Both the position numbers and the translations under genes were made by a program. Below the pieces are notes generated by a model. It did no database searches, had not been told where the DNA came from, and worked only from the letters and a program-made list of their open reading frames with translations. A stretch of 64,000 nt of DNA, taken from positions 1-64,000 of the forward strand of contig CAAECY010000078.1 in NCBI GenBank assembly GCA_900754475.1, given 5' to 3'. Below are positions 7,868 to 16,386 of this stretch, one piece after another. The first letter of the stretch is position 1. The number at the start of each line of letters is the position of its first letter. Origin of the DNA: an uncultured Sutterella sp. GTDB lineage: Bacteria; Pseudomonadota; Gammaproteobacteria; Burkholderiales; Burkholderiaceae_F.

Positions 7868-9895
7868 TCAGAGGGTGTCCTCCGCGGGCTTGTCCCACGG
7901 CATTTCGGGCAGCGACCAGTCCGGCCACTCGATGCCGTTCCAGAAGTCGCGCACCGACCGCTCGACGTTGCGCTTCAGGTGCTCGAACGAGAAGGGCACG
8001 TCGCCCGTTTCGCCGCGCACGCGCTCAAGCGCGTTCGTCCAGTCGAGCGACCAGCGCGCGGAGCCGTTCGGCTCCACGGTGACGTCGGCCGCCATCGGAA
8101 GGGGCGAGAGCTTCGCGTCGGCATCGAACAGGAAGTCGGCGTGAAGCGATGCGGGCAGAGCCGTGCCGTCGCCCGAGAAGCGCCCTTCGAGCCCCGGGGC
8201 CCGCATGTGCGCGGCAACCCGCAACGTGCCGTCCGCTTCGCGAACGAGGCGCCAGGTGAGTTCGTCGAAGGGCGTGCGCGCTTGGCCGAGCACTTCGCCC
8301 GGGACGGCTTCGGGCTGATCTTCGAGGAGAATCGCGCGGGCCTTCGGGAGGTCGACGCCGCCGAGGGCGCCCCGGATCACCCGGCCTTCGGCGGCAAGTC
8401 GGGAGAGGCCCTCTTTGAGGTTCCCCGCGGCGGAGAGTTCCCCGTGAAGACGACCCGTGACGAGCGGAGTGCCCTCGGCGGGAAAGCCCAGTTCCGCATT
8501 GGCATCGCGCACGCGTGCGGCGAGGTCCCAGGTGCCGTCCGTATCGAGTCGGGCCGCAAGGTCGAGGGCGCCGCCCAACCATTCGCCCCGAGCGGGACCG
8601 ACGGAAAGAGCGCCGTCTGCAAGGAGCAGATTCCCCGTGAGCCCCTTCGGGAAGCCCTTGAGGGCGCCTTCGGAGAGGCGGAACGTGCCTTCGTAACGCA
8701 CGTCGGCGAGAAGCTCGGGCACCCAGCGAACGCGCTCGAGGAGAGCCGCGGGAATCTTCCCGAGGGTCAGGTCGCCCGTGACGGCAAGGGCCGGAACGTG
8801 CGCGTCGGCGGAATTCGAGGCGACGAGAAGCGCCCCTTGGAACGTGACGGGCATGCCGAGGAAAAGACCCGCCGCGCTCACGTGATCGGCCTCAACCGAA
8901 CCCGAGAGTCTCCCTTCGAGCGGGGCGCTTTCGGCGCTCGGCGGCACGAGTCGGCTTGCGAGCGTGAAGCGCTCCGTGAGGAGTCGCCCGTCCGCCTGCT
9001 TTTCGAGGGCGGGCGCTTCGAGCTGCAGGGTGAGAGCGCCTTCGCGGCGTTCGAGGTCGACCTTCGCCGAGAACGTGCGGGCGACGTACGTCGCGCGCCC
9101 CGGGAGCACGAGGCTCTCGGCGGAGGCGCTCACATGTTTGATCGTTTCGGTTTCGGCTTCCAGGCGGGGCGCCGCAAAGGTCGCGCCCTCGGGGCGAAGG
9201 AGCGCCCGGGCGGCCCAAACCGTCCCTTTCGTCTGGCGCTTTTCGATGAGGCCGTCGAAGGACGCGCGGGGACTTTCAACGGAAAGCGTGCGCAGGCCCT
9301 GCGACCAATCGAGCGCCCCCTCGAGCGTCACCGCCCCTTGGGCGGGGTTCGAAGCGAGCGTTCCCGAGAGACTGCCGCGCGCGCCCGCTTCGGAGGCGTC
9401 CACCAGAACGCCCGAGAGGTCCGTGATGAGGGCGGGAGCGCCGTCGGCGTCCGCAAAACCGATGCGGCCCGCGTTGAGGCGGACTTCGTCGATATTCCAT
9501 TCGGGCGCGCCGCCTTCGGACGGACGGGACGCGTCGGCGAGAGCGCCGAGCTCCGTGACGAACCCCTCGATCGTGAGGCGCCGCACGCGGGGCGAGGGCG
9601 TGAAGACGGCGAAGGGGTTGAGTTCGAGCACGGCCGAATCCCAACGGGCGACGAGGGCGGCCGAGTCGGTGCGGACGATTTCGGCGGCGGGCAACGTCAC
9701 GCGAAAATCGGGAAGCGGGTGCACGGACGGGGGCGCCGAGAGGCGCAGCGAGAGCCCGAGATTTTCCTCGAGCGCGAGCGTAAGGCGGTTTTGAACGCGT
9801 TCGGGCGTCACGAGTCCGTAGAGCGCCCCGACAAGCACGAGAGCGATGACGCCGACGAAGGCGACGACGGTAAGGACGACGCGAAGAATTCTCAT
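7868..9895 (-). CDS. AsmA-family envelope protein
   Basis: This 675-residue protein has one N-terminal membrane anchor (about 5-28, VVLTVVAFVGVIALVLVGALY) followed by a long beta-rich periplasmic domain. The N-terminal part after the anchor (TPERVQNRLTLALEENLGLSLRL, PLPDFRVTLPAAEI) matches the AsmA family start. AsmA-like proteins are inner-membrane anchored and are thought to bridge the periplasm for phospholipid or outer-membrane assembly; that role is family knowledge only. The C-terminus is Trp/Pro-rich. I chose the ATG at 9895, preceded by GGAG; the upstream frame would add 46 residues before the anchor. It stands alone between two terminators. Confidence 0.85.
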   Translation of the reverse strand: MRILRVVLTVVAFVGVIALVLVGALYGLVTPERVQNRLTLALEENLGLSLRLSAPPSVHPLPDFRVTLPAAEIVRTDSAALVARWDSAVLELNPFAVFTPSPRVRRLTIEGFVTELGALADASRPSEGGAPEWNIDEVRLNAGRIGFADADGAPALITDLSGVLVDASEAGARGSLSGTLASNPAQGAVTLEGALDWSQGLRTLSVESPRASFDGLIEKRQTKGTVWAARALLRPEGATFAAPRLEAETETIKHVSASAESLVLPGRATYVARTFSAKVDLERREGALTLQLEAPALEKQADGRLLTERFTLASRLVPPSAESAPLEGRLSGSVEADHVSAAGLFLGMPVTFQGALLVASNSADAHVPALAVTGDLTLGKIPAALLERVRWVPELLADVRYEGTFRLSEGALKGFPKGLTGNLLLADGALSVGPARGEWLGGALDLAARLDTDGTWDLAARVRDANAELGFPAEGTPLVTGRLHGELSAAGNLKEGLSRLAAEGRVIRGALGGVDLPKARAILLEDQPEAVPGEVLGQARTPFDELTWRLVREADGTLRVAAHMRAPGLEGRFSGDGTALPASLHADFLFDADAKLSPLPMAADVTVEPNGSARWSLDWTNALERVRGETGDVPFSFEHLKRNVERSVRDFWNGIEWPDWSLPEMPWDKPAEDTL

Positions 9896-10032
9896 GAAAG
9901 AGCTCCGGACGGCAGAGGTGAACGAATCCCGCGTAGTCTGCCACAAGTCTTCGGAGCGGGCGGGATTTCGACCGTGCTTTGCGAAGGCGTCGGGCAACGT
10001 TCGGGCGTGCGAACGGGCGGCGCCGAAATGCA

Positions 10033-10056
10033 AAAACCCCGCCGGGAGGCGGGGTT
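10033..10056 (-). terminator. rho-independent terminator of ahpC
   Basis: AAACCCCGCC-GGGA-GGCGGGGTTT is a perfect 10 bp stem. On the minus strand it is followed by a T-run just downstream of the ahpC stop. Confidence 0.85.
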
Positions 10057-10078
10057 TCGCATCATCCGATCACGAGAA

Positions 10079-10642
10079 TCAGATCTTGCCGACGAGCTCG
10101 GTCGAGGGCTTCAGGGTCTTTTCGCCCGGACGCCACTTGGCGGGGCAGACCTGGTCGGGGTTGGCGGCCACGTACTGGGCGGCCTGAACCTTGCGCAGGA
10201 GTTCGGAGGCGTCACGGCCGATGCCGCCGTCGTGGTGTTCCATGATGACGATCTTGCCTTCGGGGTTGATCACGAACGTGCCGCGTTCGGCGAGGCCGTC
10301 CTTTTCGATCAGAACCTGGAAGTTGCGGGAGATCTGCTGCGTGGCGTCGCCGAGCATCGGGAACTTCACCTTGCCGACGGCCTTGGAGGATTCGTGCCAG
10401 GCCATGTGGGTGAAGTGGGTGTCGGTCGAGACCGCGTAGATTTCAACGCCGAGCTTCTTGAACTCTTCGTAGTGATCGGCCAGGTCTTCGAGTTCGGTCG
10501 GGCAGACGAACGTGAAGTCGGCGGGGTAGAAGAAGACGACGGACCAGTGGCCCTTGAGGTCGGCGTCGGTAACCTTGATGAAGCCGCCGTTGCAGAAGGC
10601 TTCGGTCGAGAACGGGAGGATTTCGGTGGTGAGCAGAGACAT
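10079..10642 (-). CDS. ahpC: alkyl hydroperoxide reductase subunit C (peroxiredoxin)
   Basis: AhpC is a typical 2-Cys peroxiredoxin reducing hydrogen peroxide, organic peroxides and peroxynitrite in the cytoplasm. Length is 187 residues, identical to E. coli AhpC. The peroxidatic cysteine is C47 in FYPADFTFVCPTE and the resolving cysteine is C166 in QVCPAKW, near the C-terminal LVGKI end that forms the decameric enzyme. The flavoprotein reductase ahpF is not adjacent, so its electron donor must be encoded elsewhere. It is monocistronic: a promoter lies upstream at 10691-10699 and a terminator follows. Confidence 0.97.
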   Translation of the reverse strand: MSLLTTEILPFSTEAFCNGGFIKVTDADLKGHWSVVFFYPADFTFVCPTELEDLADHYEEFKKLGVEIYAVSTDTHFTHMAWHESSKAVGKVKFPMLGDATQQISRNFQVLIEKDGLAERGTFVINPEGKIVIMEHHDGGIGRDASELLRKVQAAQYVAANPDQVCPAKWRPGEKTLKPSTELVGKI

Positions 10643-10690
10643 CGTGAACTCCTTGCCTCTCAGCGAGGCGTCTCAAAAAACAGTGAAGCC

Positions 10691-10699
10691 ATATTAGCA
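10691..10699 (-). promoter_or_regulatory. extended -10 promoter of ahpC
   Basis: On the minus strand TGC-TAATAT forms a near-consensus extended -10, about 50 nt upstream of the ahpC ATG in an unusually AT-rich stretch. No good -35 is present at 17 bp, so an activator may be used. No canonical OxyR site was seen. Confidence 0.5.
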
Positions 10700-10730
10700 C
10701 GAAGATTATTGACTTTGTGAAATCCTAAGT

Positions 10731-10756
10731 AAAAAACTATTGCATGGACGCAATAG
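10731..10756 (-). terminator. AT-rich terminator of the XRE gene
   Basis: A perfect 7 bp inverted repeat (CTATTGC / GCAATAG, 6 nt loop) lies at 10737-10756. On the minus strand it is followed directly by TTTTTT. It lies 28 nt after the XRE gene stop and upstream of the ahpC promoter, so it could alternatively be an operator. Confidence 0.6.
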
Positions 10757-10784
10757 AAAATGCCTTTCGGCAGGACGGGTGTCG

Positions 10785-11153
10785 TCAGCGGAAACGGTCC
10801 TTGATCTTGCGGCGCAGGTTCGGCGCAAGTCGTTCGAGCGCGTCGAGCGTGGTGAAGATGGAGGTGCGACCGCGGTGCGAGAGCTCGCGAAAGCGCGCGA
10901 GCAGTTCGCTCTCTTCGGCCACGGCGAGGTGACGCTCGGCGGTGAGGATGTAGAGAATGTCGAAACCGCAGGCGACCAGACGCGGCATGCGGTAGATGCC
11001 CGGATCGGCTTCGCCCGCCTCGATGCCGACATAGACGTCGAGCGGAACCCCGAGGAGTTGAGCGATTTGACGTTCGGAATAGCCGAGTCGACGACGCTCC
11101 TCGGCAAGGCGCGCGCCGATGCTCTGACGTTGCTTGGCGAGAGTGGTGGTCAT
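10785..11153 (-). CDS. XRE-family helix-turn-helix regulator
   Basis: This is a small 122-residue cytoplasmic DNA-binding protein. Residues about 8-45 form an XRE/Cro-type HTH (SIGARLAEERRRLGYSERQ, IAQLLGVPLDVYVGIEAGE). The remainder (FDILYILTAERHLAVAEES) resembles the C-terminal part of short phage-type repressors, where a similar YIL-T element follows the HTH. The target is unknown. The ATG at 11153 is the only methionine start and lacks a recognisable ribosome site on its own strand; instead a long GC hairpin ends 7 nt upstream. It sits between ychF and ahpC, both on the same strand, and may have no functional link to either. Confidence 0.75.
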   Translation of the reverse strand: MTTTLAKQRQSIGARLAEERRRLGYSERQIAQLLGVPLDVYVGIEAGEADPGIYRMPRLVACGFDILYILTAERHLAVAEESELLARFRELSHRGRTSIFTTLDALERLAPNLRRKIKDRFR

Positions 11154-11160
11154 GAGGAGG

Positions 11161-11186
11161 CGGGTCGCCCGCGAGCGGGCGACCCG
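11161..11186 (-). other. long hairpin between ychF and the XRE gene
   Basis: A perfect 12 bp GC-rich inverted repeat (CGGGTCGCCCGC / GCGGGCGACCCG, 2 nt between arms) lies between the ychF stop and the XRE start. No T-run follows. It may serve as the ychF 3' end or restrict translation of the next gene. Confidence 0.5.
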
Positions 11187-11193
11187 AAAGAGA

Positions 11194-12288
11194 TCAGACG
11201 TTGAAGAGGAAGTTCATGACGTCGCCGTCCTGAACGATGTAGTCCTTGCCTTCCGCGCGCATCTTGCCCGCTTCCTGAGCGCCCTTTTCGCCCTTGAACG
11301 CGATGAAGTCGTCGAAGGCGATCGTCTGGGCGCGGATGAAGCCGCGTTCGAAGTCGGTGTGGATGACGCCGGCGGCCTGGGGCGCCGTGTCGCCCTTGTG
11401 AATCGTCCAGGCGCGCACTTCCTTCACGCCCGCCGTGAAGTAGGTCTGAAGGCCGAGGAGGTCGTAGCCCGCGCGGATCACGCGATCGAGCCCCGGCTCG
11501 GTCATGCCCATGTCTTCGAGGAACATCTGCTTGTCCTCTTCGTCGAGGTCGGCGATGTCGGCTTCGGTCTTCGCGCAAACCGCGACGACCGGGGCGTGCT
11601 CTTCGGCGGCGTAGGCGCGCACGGCGTCGAGGAGCGGATTGTTCTCAAAGCCGTGATCTTCGACGTTCGCCACGTACATGGCGGGCTTGGCGGTGAGGAG
11701 GAAGAGCGGACGGATGACGGCCAACTCTTCGGGGGAAAGCTTCACCGTACGGACGGCCTTGCCTTCGTTCAACACCGGCTGGATCTTTTCGAGAACGAGC
11801 ACGAGCTTGAGGGCTTCCTTGTCGCCGCCCGAGCGGGCCTGCTTCGAGTAGCGGTTCAGGGCCTTTTCGACGGTCGCGAGGTCGGCGAGCGCGAGCTCGG
11901 TGTTGATCACGTTGATGTCGTCGATGGGGTCGACCTTGCCCGAGACGTGCACGATGTTGTCGTCGTTGAAGCAACGCACGATGTGGGCGATGGCGTCGCA
12001 TTCGCGGATGTTCGCGAGGAACTGGTTGCCGAGGCCTTCGCCCTTGCTCGCGCCCGCGACGAGACCGGCGATGTCGACGAATTCGACGGCGGCCGGAACG
12101 ATGCGTTCGGGCTTCACGATTTCAGCGAGTGCCTTGAGACGGGGATCGGGCACTTCCACGATGCCGACGTTCGGTTCGATCGTGCAGAAGGGATAGTTTT
12201 CCGCAGCGATGCCCGCCTTGGTGAGAGCGTTGAAGATGGTCGACTTGCCGACGTTGGGCAGGCCGACGATGCCGCATTTGAGACCCAT
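11194..12288 (-). CDS. ychF: redox/ribosome-associated ATPase YchF
   Basis: YchF is an Obg-family P-loop NTPase that associates with ribosomes and prefers ATP. The 364-residue protein starts [17 protein letters not shown] with G1 GLPNVGKST, and has G3 DIAGLV followed by GEGLGNQFL. In the G4 position it carries NVED instead of NKxD, the change that gives the family its ATP preference. The C-terminal TGS domain is visible (about 275-364, [20 protein letters not shown]). It is next to pth as in many proteobacteria. Confidence 0.96.
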   Translation of the reverse strand: MGLKCGIVGLPNVGKSTIFNALTKAGIAAENYPFCTIEPNVGIVEVPDPRLKALAEIVKPERIVPAAVEFVDIAGLVAGASKGEGLGNQFLANIRECDAIAHIVRCFNDDNIVHVSGKVDPIDDINVINTELALADLATVEKALNRYSKQARSGGDKEALKLVLVLEKIQPVLNEGKAVRTVKLSPEELAVIRPLFLLTAKPAMYVANVEDHGFENNPLLDAVRAYAAEEHAPVVAVCAKTEADIADLDEEDKQMFLEDMGMTEPGLDRVIRAGYDLLGLQTYFTAGVKEVRAWTIHKGDTAPQAAGVIHTDFERGFIRAQTIAFDDFIAFKGEKGAQEAGKMRAEGKDYIVQDGDVMNFLFNV

Positions 12289-12392
12289 GGTGTACTTCTC
12301 TTTTTTGAAATGTCGAAGGGATGCCGTCCGCCGTCGATGGGGTCGGTCGGCATCCGTGCACTGGTGTGCGAATTATAAAAAATCGGGGCCGC
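12289..12392 (-). promoter_or_regulatory. ychF promoter and leader
   Basis: On the minus strand a consensus TATAAT occupies 12372-12377, without a good -35. A start near 12366 would give a leader of nearly 80 nt containing an 8 bp hairpin (GGATGCCG / CGGCATCC, 12319-12355). This suggests that ychF can be transcribed independently of the pth gene. Confidence 0.45.
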
Positions 12393-13538
12393 TCAGGATT
12401 CCGAGCGCTTCGCGGGAATGCGATCGAGATCGTCCTCGGAGAAAAGGACGTAGCCGTTTTTCGCGAGGAGCGCGGCCGCCACGCCCTGTCCGGGGACGAG
12501 CGTGCGCGTGTGCGAACCGTCGTAAATGCCCGAGGGGCTGCACGCGGGACTGCGCGCTTTGAGAAGCGCGAAAGGCGCGTTCGCGGCCTTGGCGGTTTTG
12601 AGCGCCTTGCGGGCGCCGCGCAGATACTGCGCCGTCACGTCCGTACCGGTGCGGTCGACCACTTCCCCTTCGTGCGCGAGCACGGCGTGGCCGTCCGAGC
12701 CCGGCGCCATGATTTCGGCGGGTTCGCGCGGGCAGGGAAGACCCCCTTCCATCTCGGGACAGATCGTCACGATGTCGTCCTTGGTCCAGCCCTTGGCTTC
12801 GAGCTTTTCAAGGATCGAGGGGCGCGACTCGCCGTCGTAGCGGCAGGTGTAGCCGAGCAGGCACCGGGAGACGACGATGCGGTCGCCCTTCGTCTTCGGT
12901 TCGCTCGTCCCGGACGGAGTCCGCGCGGCCTTTTGCTTTTCCTTCTGGCCCGAGAAGGGGGCGAGCGTCCGCACCGCTTTCTCGATCGAACCCGCGACGA
13001 TGTCGCGGATCGTGTCGAGTGCGGCCTCGAGGCAGCGGGCGATTTTCTCGCGGTGTTCGGCCGAAGGAGCCGCCAGAACGAAGACGGCGACTTCCTGAGC
13101 GAGGCCGAGCTTCTTCGGGTGGCCGATCCCGAGGCGCAGGCGCCAGAAGTCGGGCGTCGAGAGCTGAGCGCTGATGTCCTTCAGGCCGTTGTGGCCGGCG
13201 TTGCCGCCGCCGAGCTTGAGGCGCATGAGACCGGGCTCCAGGTCCATTTCGTCGTGAACGACGAGGATTTCGTCCGGAAGGATCTTGTAGTAAAGCGCAA
13301 GGGCGACGACCGACCGGCCCGAAGCGTTCATGTAGGTGGAGGGCTTGAGAAGCCACACCTCGCGACCGTCGAGACTCAGGCGACCGACTTCGCCCTGGAA
13401 CTTGCGATCTTCGCTCATGCGCACGCCGAACTTGGCGGCGAGCGCGTCGACGAAGTGAAAGCCCGCGTTGTGGCGGGTATCGGCATATTCGGCACCCGGA
13501 TTGCCGAGACCGACGATGAGTCGGATGGGTTTGCTCAT
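12393..13538 (-). CDS. pth: peptidyl-tRNA hydrolase fused to a TudS/DUF523 domain
   Basis: This is one uninterrupted 381-residue frame with two domains. Residues 1 to about 195 are a complete bacterial Pth, which releases peptides from drop-off peptidyl-t[23 protein letters not shown] with catalytic H23, substrate-binding N71 (TYMNASG), D96 (VVHDEMDL) and N117 (GHNGLKDI). A Lys/Thr/Ser/Pro-rich linker (about 196-217) leads to a DUF523/TudS-like domain (218-381, bases about 12396-12887) with [29 protein letters not shown] and [14 protein letters not shown]. Cysteines C226, C232, C260, C269 and C333 are candidate [4Fe-4S] ligands. TudS removes sulfur from thiouracil or thio-UMP. A Pth fusion with this domain is unusual and suggests a link to tRNA breakdown (inference). 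Confidence 0.93.
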   Translation of the reverse strand: MSKPIRLIVGLGNPGAEYADTRHNAGFHFVDALAAKFGVRMSEDRKFQGEVGRLSLDGREVWLLKPSTYMNASGRSVVALALYYKILPDEILVVHDEMDLEPGLMRLKLGGGNAGHNGLKDISAQLSTPDFWRLRLGIGHPKKLGLAQEVAVFVLAAPSAEHREKIARCLEAALDTIRDIVAGSIEKAVRTLAPFSGQKEKQKAARTPSGTSEPKTKGDRIVVSRCLLGYTCRYDGESRPSILEKLEAKGWTKDDIVTICPEMEGGLPCPREPAEIMAPGSDGHAVLAHEGEVVDRTGTDVTAQYLRGARKALKTAKAANAPFALLKARSPACSPSGIYDGSHTRTLVPGQGVAAALLAKNGYVLFSEDDLDRIPAKRSES

Positions 13539-13574
13539 GATGGAGAGTGCTCAGCTCGGAGATGACGGAAAAGC

Positions 13575-15467
13575 TCAGCGACGCGGACCGCGGCCGTTGC
13601 GTTCGAACCGGTCGAATCGACCGTTGCCGCGGCGGTCGCCGCGATCGCCTCGATCATTGCGGTCGTAGCGATCGTTGCGCTCGTTGCGTTCGGCCCGATC
13701 GCCGAAGCGCTCGAAACGTTCGCCCCGGTCGCTTCGATCGGAGCGTTCGCCGCGATCCGCACGGTCGGCGCGGTCCGAACGGTCGGAGCGCTCTTCGCGG
13801 CGACGCGGTTCGTCGAACTTCACGAGCACGTTGCGGCCCTTGTAGCGCACGCCCTGCATGGCTTCGACCACGCGTTCCGCCACGGCCTCTTCGACTTCGA
13901 CGAGCGTGAAGCGGTCCGAGATGTCGATCGCGCCGATCGAGCGGGAGTGGATGCCCGATTCGTTCGCAAAGGCGCCGACGATGTCGCCCGGGCGCACGCC
14001 AACGTCGCGGCCGGCGCCGAAGAAGATGCGCTTCATGCCGGCTTCGGGACCGGCCGAGCGGTCGCGGCGCTCGCGACCGTTGCGTTCGCCCCGTTCGCCT
14101 CGTTCGGCGCGATCGCGCTTCGGGCGCTCGAAGGGCGAGAACGCGGGAATGTCGGTGTCGTCGTCCACGCCGCCTTCGCTCTCGAGCGCGAGACGGATGG
14201 CCGCGGCCGCCACGTCGAAAGGATCGTGCTCTTCGCAGAGCGTTTCGACGACGACGCGGAAGCGCTCGAGGTCGCCCTCGCGGAGCACTTCTTCGACGGA
14301 GCCGCGCACGACTTCGAGACGGTGCGCGCGCACGTCGGTGGCGGAGGGCACGGAGCGGATTTCGATGCGGCTCTTCGTGATGCGTTCGATCGCGCGCAGA
14401 TGACGGTGTTCGCGGGGCTCGAGGAGCGTGATGGCGGTGCCCGTACGACCGGCGCGGCCCGTTCGCCCGATGCGGTGCACGTACGTGTCGTAGGAGGCGG
14501 GGATGCCGAAGTTGACGACGTGCGTGAGGTTTTCAAGGTCGATGCCGCGGGCGGCGACGTCCGTGGCGACGATCACGTCGACTTGACCGGCGCGGGCGCG
14601 CTTCATCACGCGGTCGCGCGTCGGCTGATCGAGCCCGCCGTGCAGGGCTTCGACGCTCCAGCCGCGGGCGCGCAGCGCTTCGGTGAGTTCGTCCACTTCC
14701 GTGCGGGTGCGCGTGAAGATGATGGCGAGTTCGGGCCCTTCGAGGTCGAGAATGCGACCGAGCGCGGGCAGGCGGTAGTTGTGACCCACCACGTACGCGA
14801 TCTGCGGCACGCGGGGCGCTTCGCCGTCCGCGGTTTCTTCACGGGCGATCTGGATGCGCACGGGGTCCTTGAGGTGTTCTTCGGCGATGCGGGCGATGCG
14901 CGGGGCGAGCGTCGCGGAAAAGAGCGCCGTCTGCACCGTTTCGGGCACGGCGTTGAAAATGGCGTCGAGTTCGTCGGCAAAGCCCAGATCGAGCATTTCG
15001 TCGGCTTCGTCGAGAACGACCGCTTTGAGGGCGGAGAGGTCGAGCGTTCCCTTGTTGATGTGGTCGAGCGCTCGGCCGGGCGTCGCGACGACGACGTGCG
15101 TGCCGCGCTTCAGGGCGCGGATCTGGCGACCGTACTCCTGCCCGCCGTAAATGGGCGTGACGATGATGCCCGCGTTGCGGCCGAAGTTGTGGAACGATTC
15201 GCTCACCTGCAGGCAAAGTTCGCGCGTCGGCGTGAGAACGAGGATGAGCGGAAGATCGGGTTCGGCGCCCACGACGTGGCGGTCGAGGAGCGGGAGCCCG
15301 AAGGCGGCGGTTTTGCCCGTGCCGGTGGCGGCCTGACCGAGGACGTCGCGTCCTTCGAGCAGCGCGGGGATCGCTTCCTGTTGAATCGGGGTGGGTTCTT
15401 CGAAACCGAGCTGCGAGAGCGCGCTCACGATGTCATCGGAAAGACCAAGTTCGGAAAAAGTGGCCAT
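13575..15467 (-). CDS. deaD: DEAD-box RNA helicase (DeaD/CsdA type)
   Basis: This ATP-dependent RNA helicase probably acts in ribosome assembly, mRNA turnover and cold adaptation. In 630 residues it shows the Q motif (GFEEPTPIQQEAIP), Walker A ATGTGKT, PTREL, DEAD within VLDEADEMLDLGF, SAT, and motifs V/VI (ATDVAARGID, HRIGRTGRAG). A DbpA-type RNA-binding domain follows (about 470-550, MKRIFFGAGRDVGVRPGDIV). The last 76 residues are a repetitive Asp/Arg/Asn/Glu tail. The DbpA domain plus basic tail favours DeaD/CsdA over RhlE or RhlB. It stands alone with a strong terminator separating it from rplY upstream. Confidence 0.92.
   Translation of the reverse strand: MATFSELGLSDDIVSALSQLGFEEPTPIQQEAIPALLEGRDVLGQAATGTGKTAAFGLPLLDRHVVGAEPDLPLILVLTPTRELCLQVSESFHNFGRNAGIIVTPIYGGQEYGRQIRALKRGTHVVVATPGRALDHINKGTLDLSALKAVVLDEADEMLDLGFADELDAIFNAVPETVQTALFSATLAPRIARIAEEHLKDPVRIQIAREETADGEAPRVPQIAYVVGHNYRLPALGRILDLEGPELAIIFTRTRTEVDELTEALRARGWSVEALHGGLDQPTRDRVMKRARAGQVDVIVATDVAARGIDLENLTHVVNFGIPASYDTYVHRIGRTGRAGRTGTAITLLEPREHRHLRAIERITKSRIEIRSVPSATDVRAHRLEVVRGSVEEVLREGDLERFRVVVETLCEEHDPFDVAAAAIRLALESEGGVDDDTDIPAFSPFERPKRDRAERGERGERNGRERRDRSAGPEAGMKRIFFGAGRDVGVRPGDIVGAFANESGIHSRSIGAIDISDRFTLVEVEEAVAERVVEAMQGVRYKGRNVLVKFDEPRRREERSDRSDRADRADRGERSDRSDRGERFERFGDRAERNERNDRYDRNDRGDRGDRRGNGRFDRFERNGRGPRR
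13578..13805 (-). repeat. low-complexity Asp/Arg repeat tail of the helicase
   Basis: The region encodes about 76 residues built from short D-R, S-D-R, A-D-R, N-D-R and E-R units. In DNA it shows imperfect tandem repeats of 6-9 bp around CGGTCG/GATCG/GTTGCG. Such tails are disordered RNA-binding extensions and often vary in copy number. Confidence 0.8.
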
Positions 15468-15637
15468 GAAATTCTCTTAAAAAACAATGTGCGGCCACGT
15501 GCACCCGGAAACACCAAAGAAACGGTCGATGCGGATCGAAAGCAAACGGGAGTGATGGCCTGGGAGGAGGCTCGTCGGTCGAAAGCGTGTCGAGCAACGA
15601 GGTCGGGAGGGGCGGAGGCGGGCTCCGCAAGGGATTT

Positions 15638-15677
15638 GAAAAAAGCCCGCGGGAGAATGAACTCTGCGGGCTTTTTT
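15638..15677 (-). terminator. terminator of rplY
   Basis: AAAAAAGCCCGC and GCGGGCTTTTTT form a 12 bp stem around a 15-16 nt loop, with a T-run on both strands, just after the rplY stop. The remaining bases up to the helicase start (15468-15637) contain no gene that I can see. Confidence 0.9.
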
Positions 15678-15698
15678 CGAGTTCTCCGACGAGGGAGA

Positions 15699-16313
15699 TT
15701 ACTTGGCTTCGGCCGCAGCAGGGGCTTCGGCGGCTTCTTCGCCTTCGGCGACGGTCACTTCTTCTTCGACCGGAGCGATCACGGAGGCGACCACGACGTC
15801 GGTGACGACTTCAACGCCGGCGGGAACCGCGAGTTCCTTCGAGTGGAGCGTCATGCCGGATTCCATCTTGGAGAGGTCGACGGCGATGAATTCGGGCAGT
15901 TCGCGCGGGAGGCACTGGACTTCGACGTAGGAAACCGTGTGGCTGATGATGGCCTTGTCCACCTTGACGGCGGGGCTTTCTTCGGCGCCCGAGAAGTGCA
16001 GGGGCACGCGCATCGTGACCTTTTCGTCAGCGGCGATGCGCTGGAAGTCGATGTGCATGACCTGGGGCTTGTAGGGGTGCATCTGGAAAGCGCGGAGAAC
16101 GACGAGTTCTTCCTTGCCGTCGAGTTCCATCGTCAGGATCGAAGCGTGGAACTTTTCCTTACGCAGAGCGTAGAAAATGGGATTGTGTTCGAGCTCGATC
16201 GGCGTAGCGGGTTCGTGGCCGCCGTAGACGATGCCGGGCAGCTTGTCCGCGCGGCGCAGACGGCGGCTCGCACTCGTACCTTGCGCCTTACGCGTGGTGG
16301 CGATGACTTTCAT
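15699..16313 (-). CDS. rplY: 50S ribosomal protein L25/general stress protein Ctc
   Basis: This is the long Ctc form of ribosomal protein L25, which binds 5S rRNA in the large subunit. The N-terminal L25 domain (about 1-92) includes TRKAQGTSASRRLRRADKLPGIVYG and MHIDFQRI; a second beta domain (about 93-180) carries PVKVDKAI-like and LPEFIAVDLS segments. The C-terminal 25 residues are an acidic Ala/Glu tail. Length is 204 residues, normal for the two-domain form. AGGAG precedes the ATG at 16313. It follows prs, the usual gene order. Confidence 0.96.
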   Translation of the reverse strand: MKVIATTRKAQGTSASRRLRRADKLPGIVYGGHEPATPIELEHNPIFYALRKEKFHASILTMELDGKEELVVLRAFQMHPYKPQVMHIDFQRIAADEKVTMRVPLHFSGAEESPAVKVDKAIISHTVSYVEVQCLPRELPEFIAVDLSKMESGMTLHSKELAVPAGVEVVTDVVVASVIAPVEEEVTVAEGEEAAEAPAAAEAK

Positions 16314-16345
16314 GGGTAACTCCTAATGGATGGTAGTAATAAAGT

Positions 16346-16373
16346 GTCCCGCAATCGCGACCAATCGCGGGAC
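16346..16373 (-). terminator. hairpin between prs and rplY
   Basis: GTCCCGC and GCGGGAC pair around a loop that itself contains a short inverted repeat. On the minus strand a T-rich stretch follows. It is probably a weak terminator or processing site, setting the expression of rplY relative to prs. Confidence 0.5.
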
Positions 16374-16386
16374 GCGGAAAAAACGG

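Noticed and set aside
7856..10720. Very long open frame on the plus strand opposite the AsmA and ahpC genes
   Set aside because: It is antisense to two well-supported genes. High G+C leaves few stop codons on the opposite strand; the translation is Arg/Glu/Gly-rich without any domain.
10737..10756. OxyR operator upstream of ahpC
   Set aside because: The palindrome has CTAT first and ATAG last with 12 nt between, unlike the ATAG-N7-CTAT OxyR pattern. A T6 tract makes it a better terminator for the XRE gene.
13578..13805. Repetitive DNA considered as a CRISPR-like or tandem-repeat array
   Set aside because: The repeats are 6-9 bp, imperfect and in frame within the helicase gene, with no spacers of constant length.
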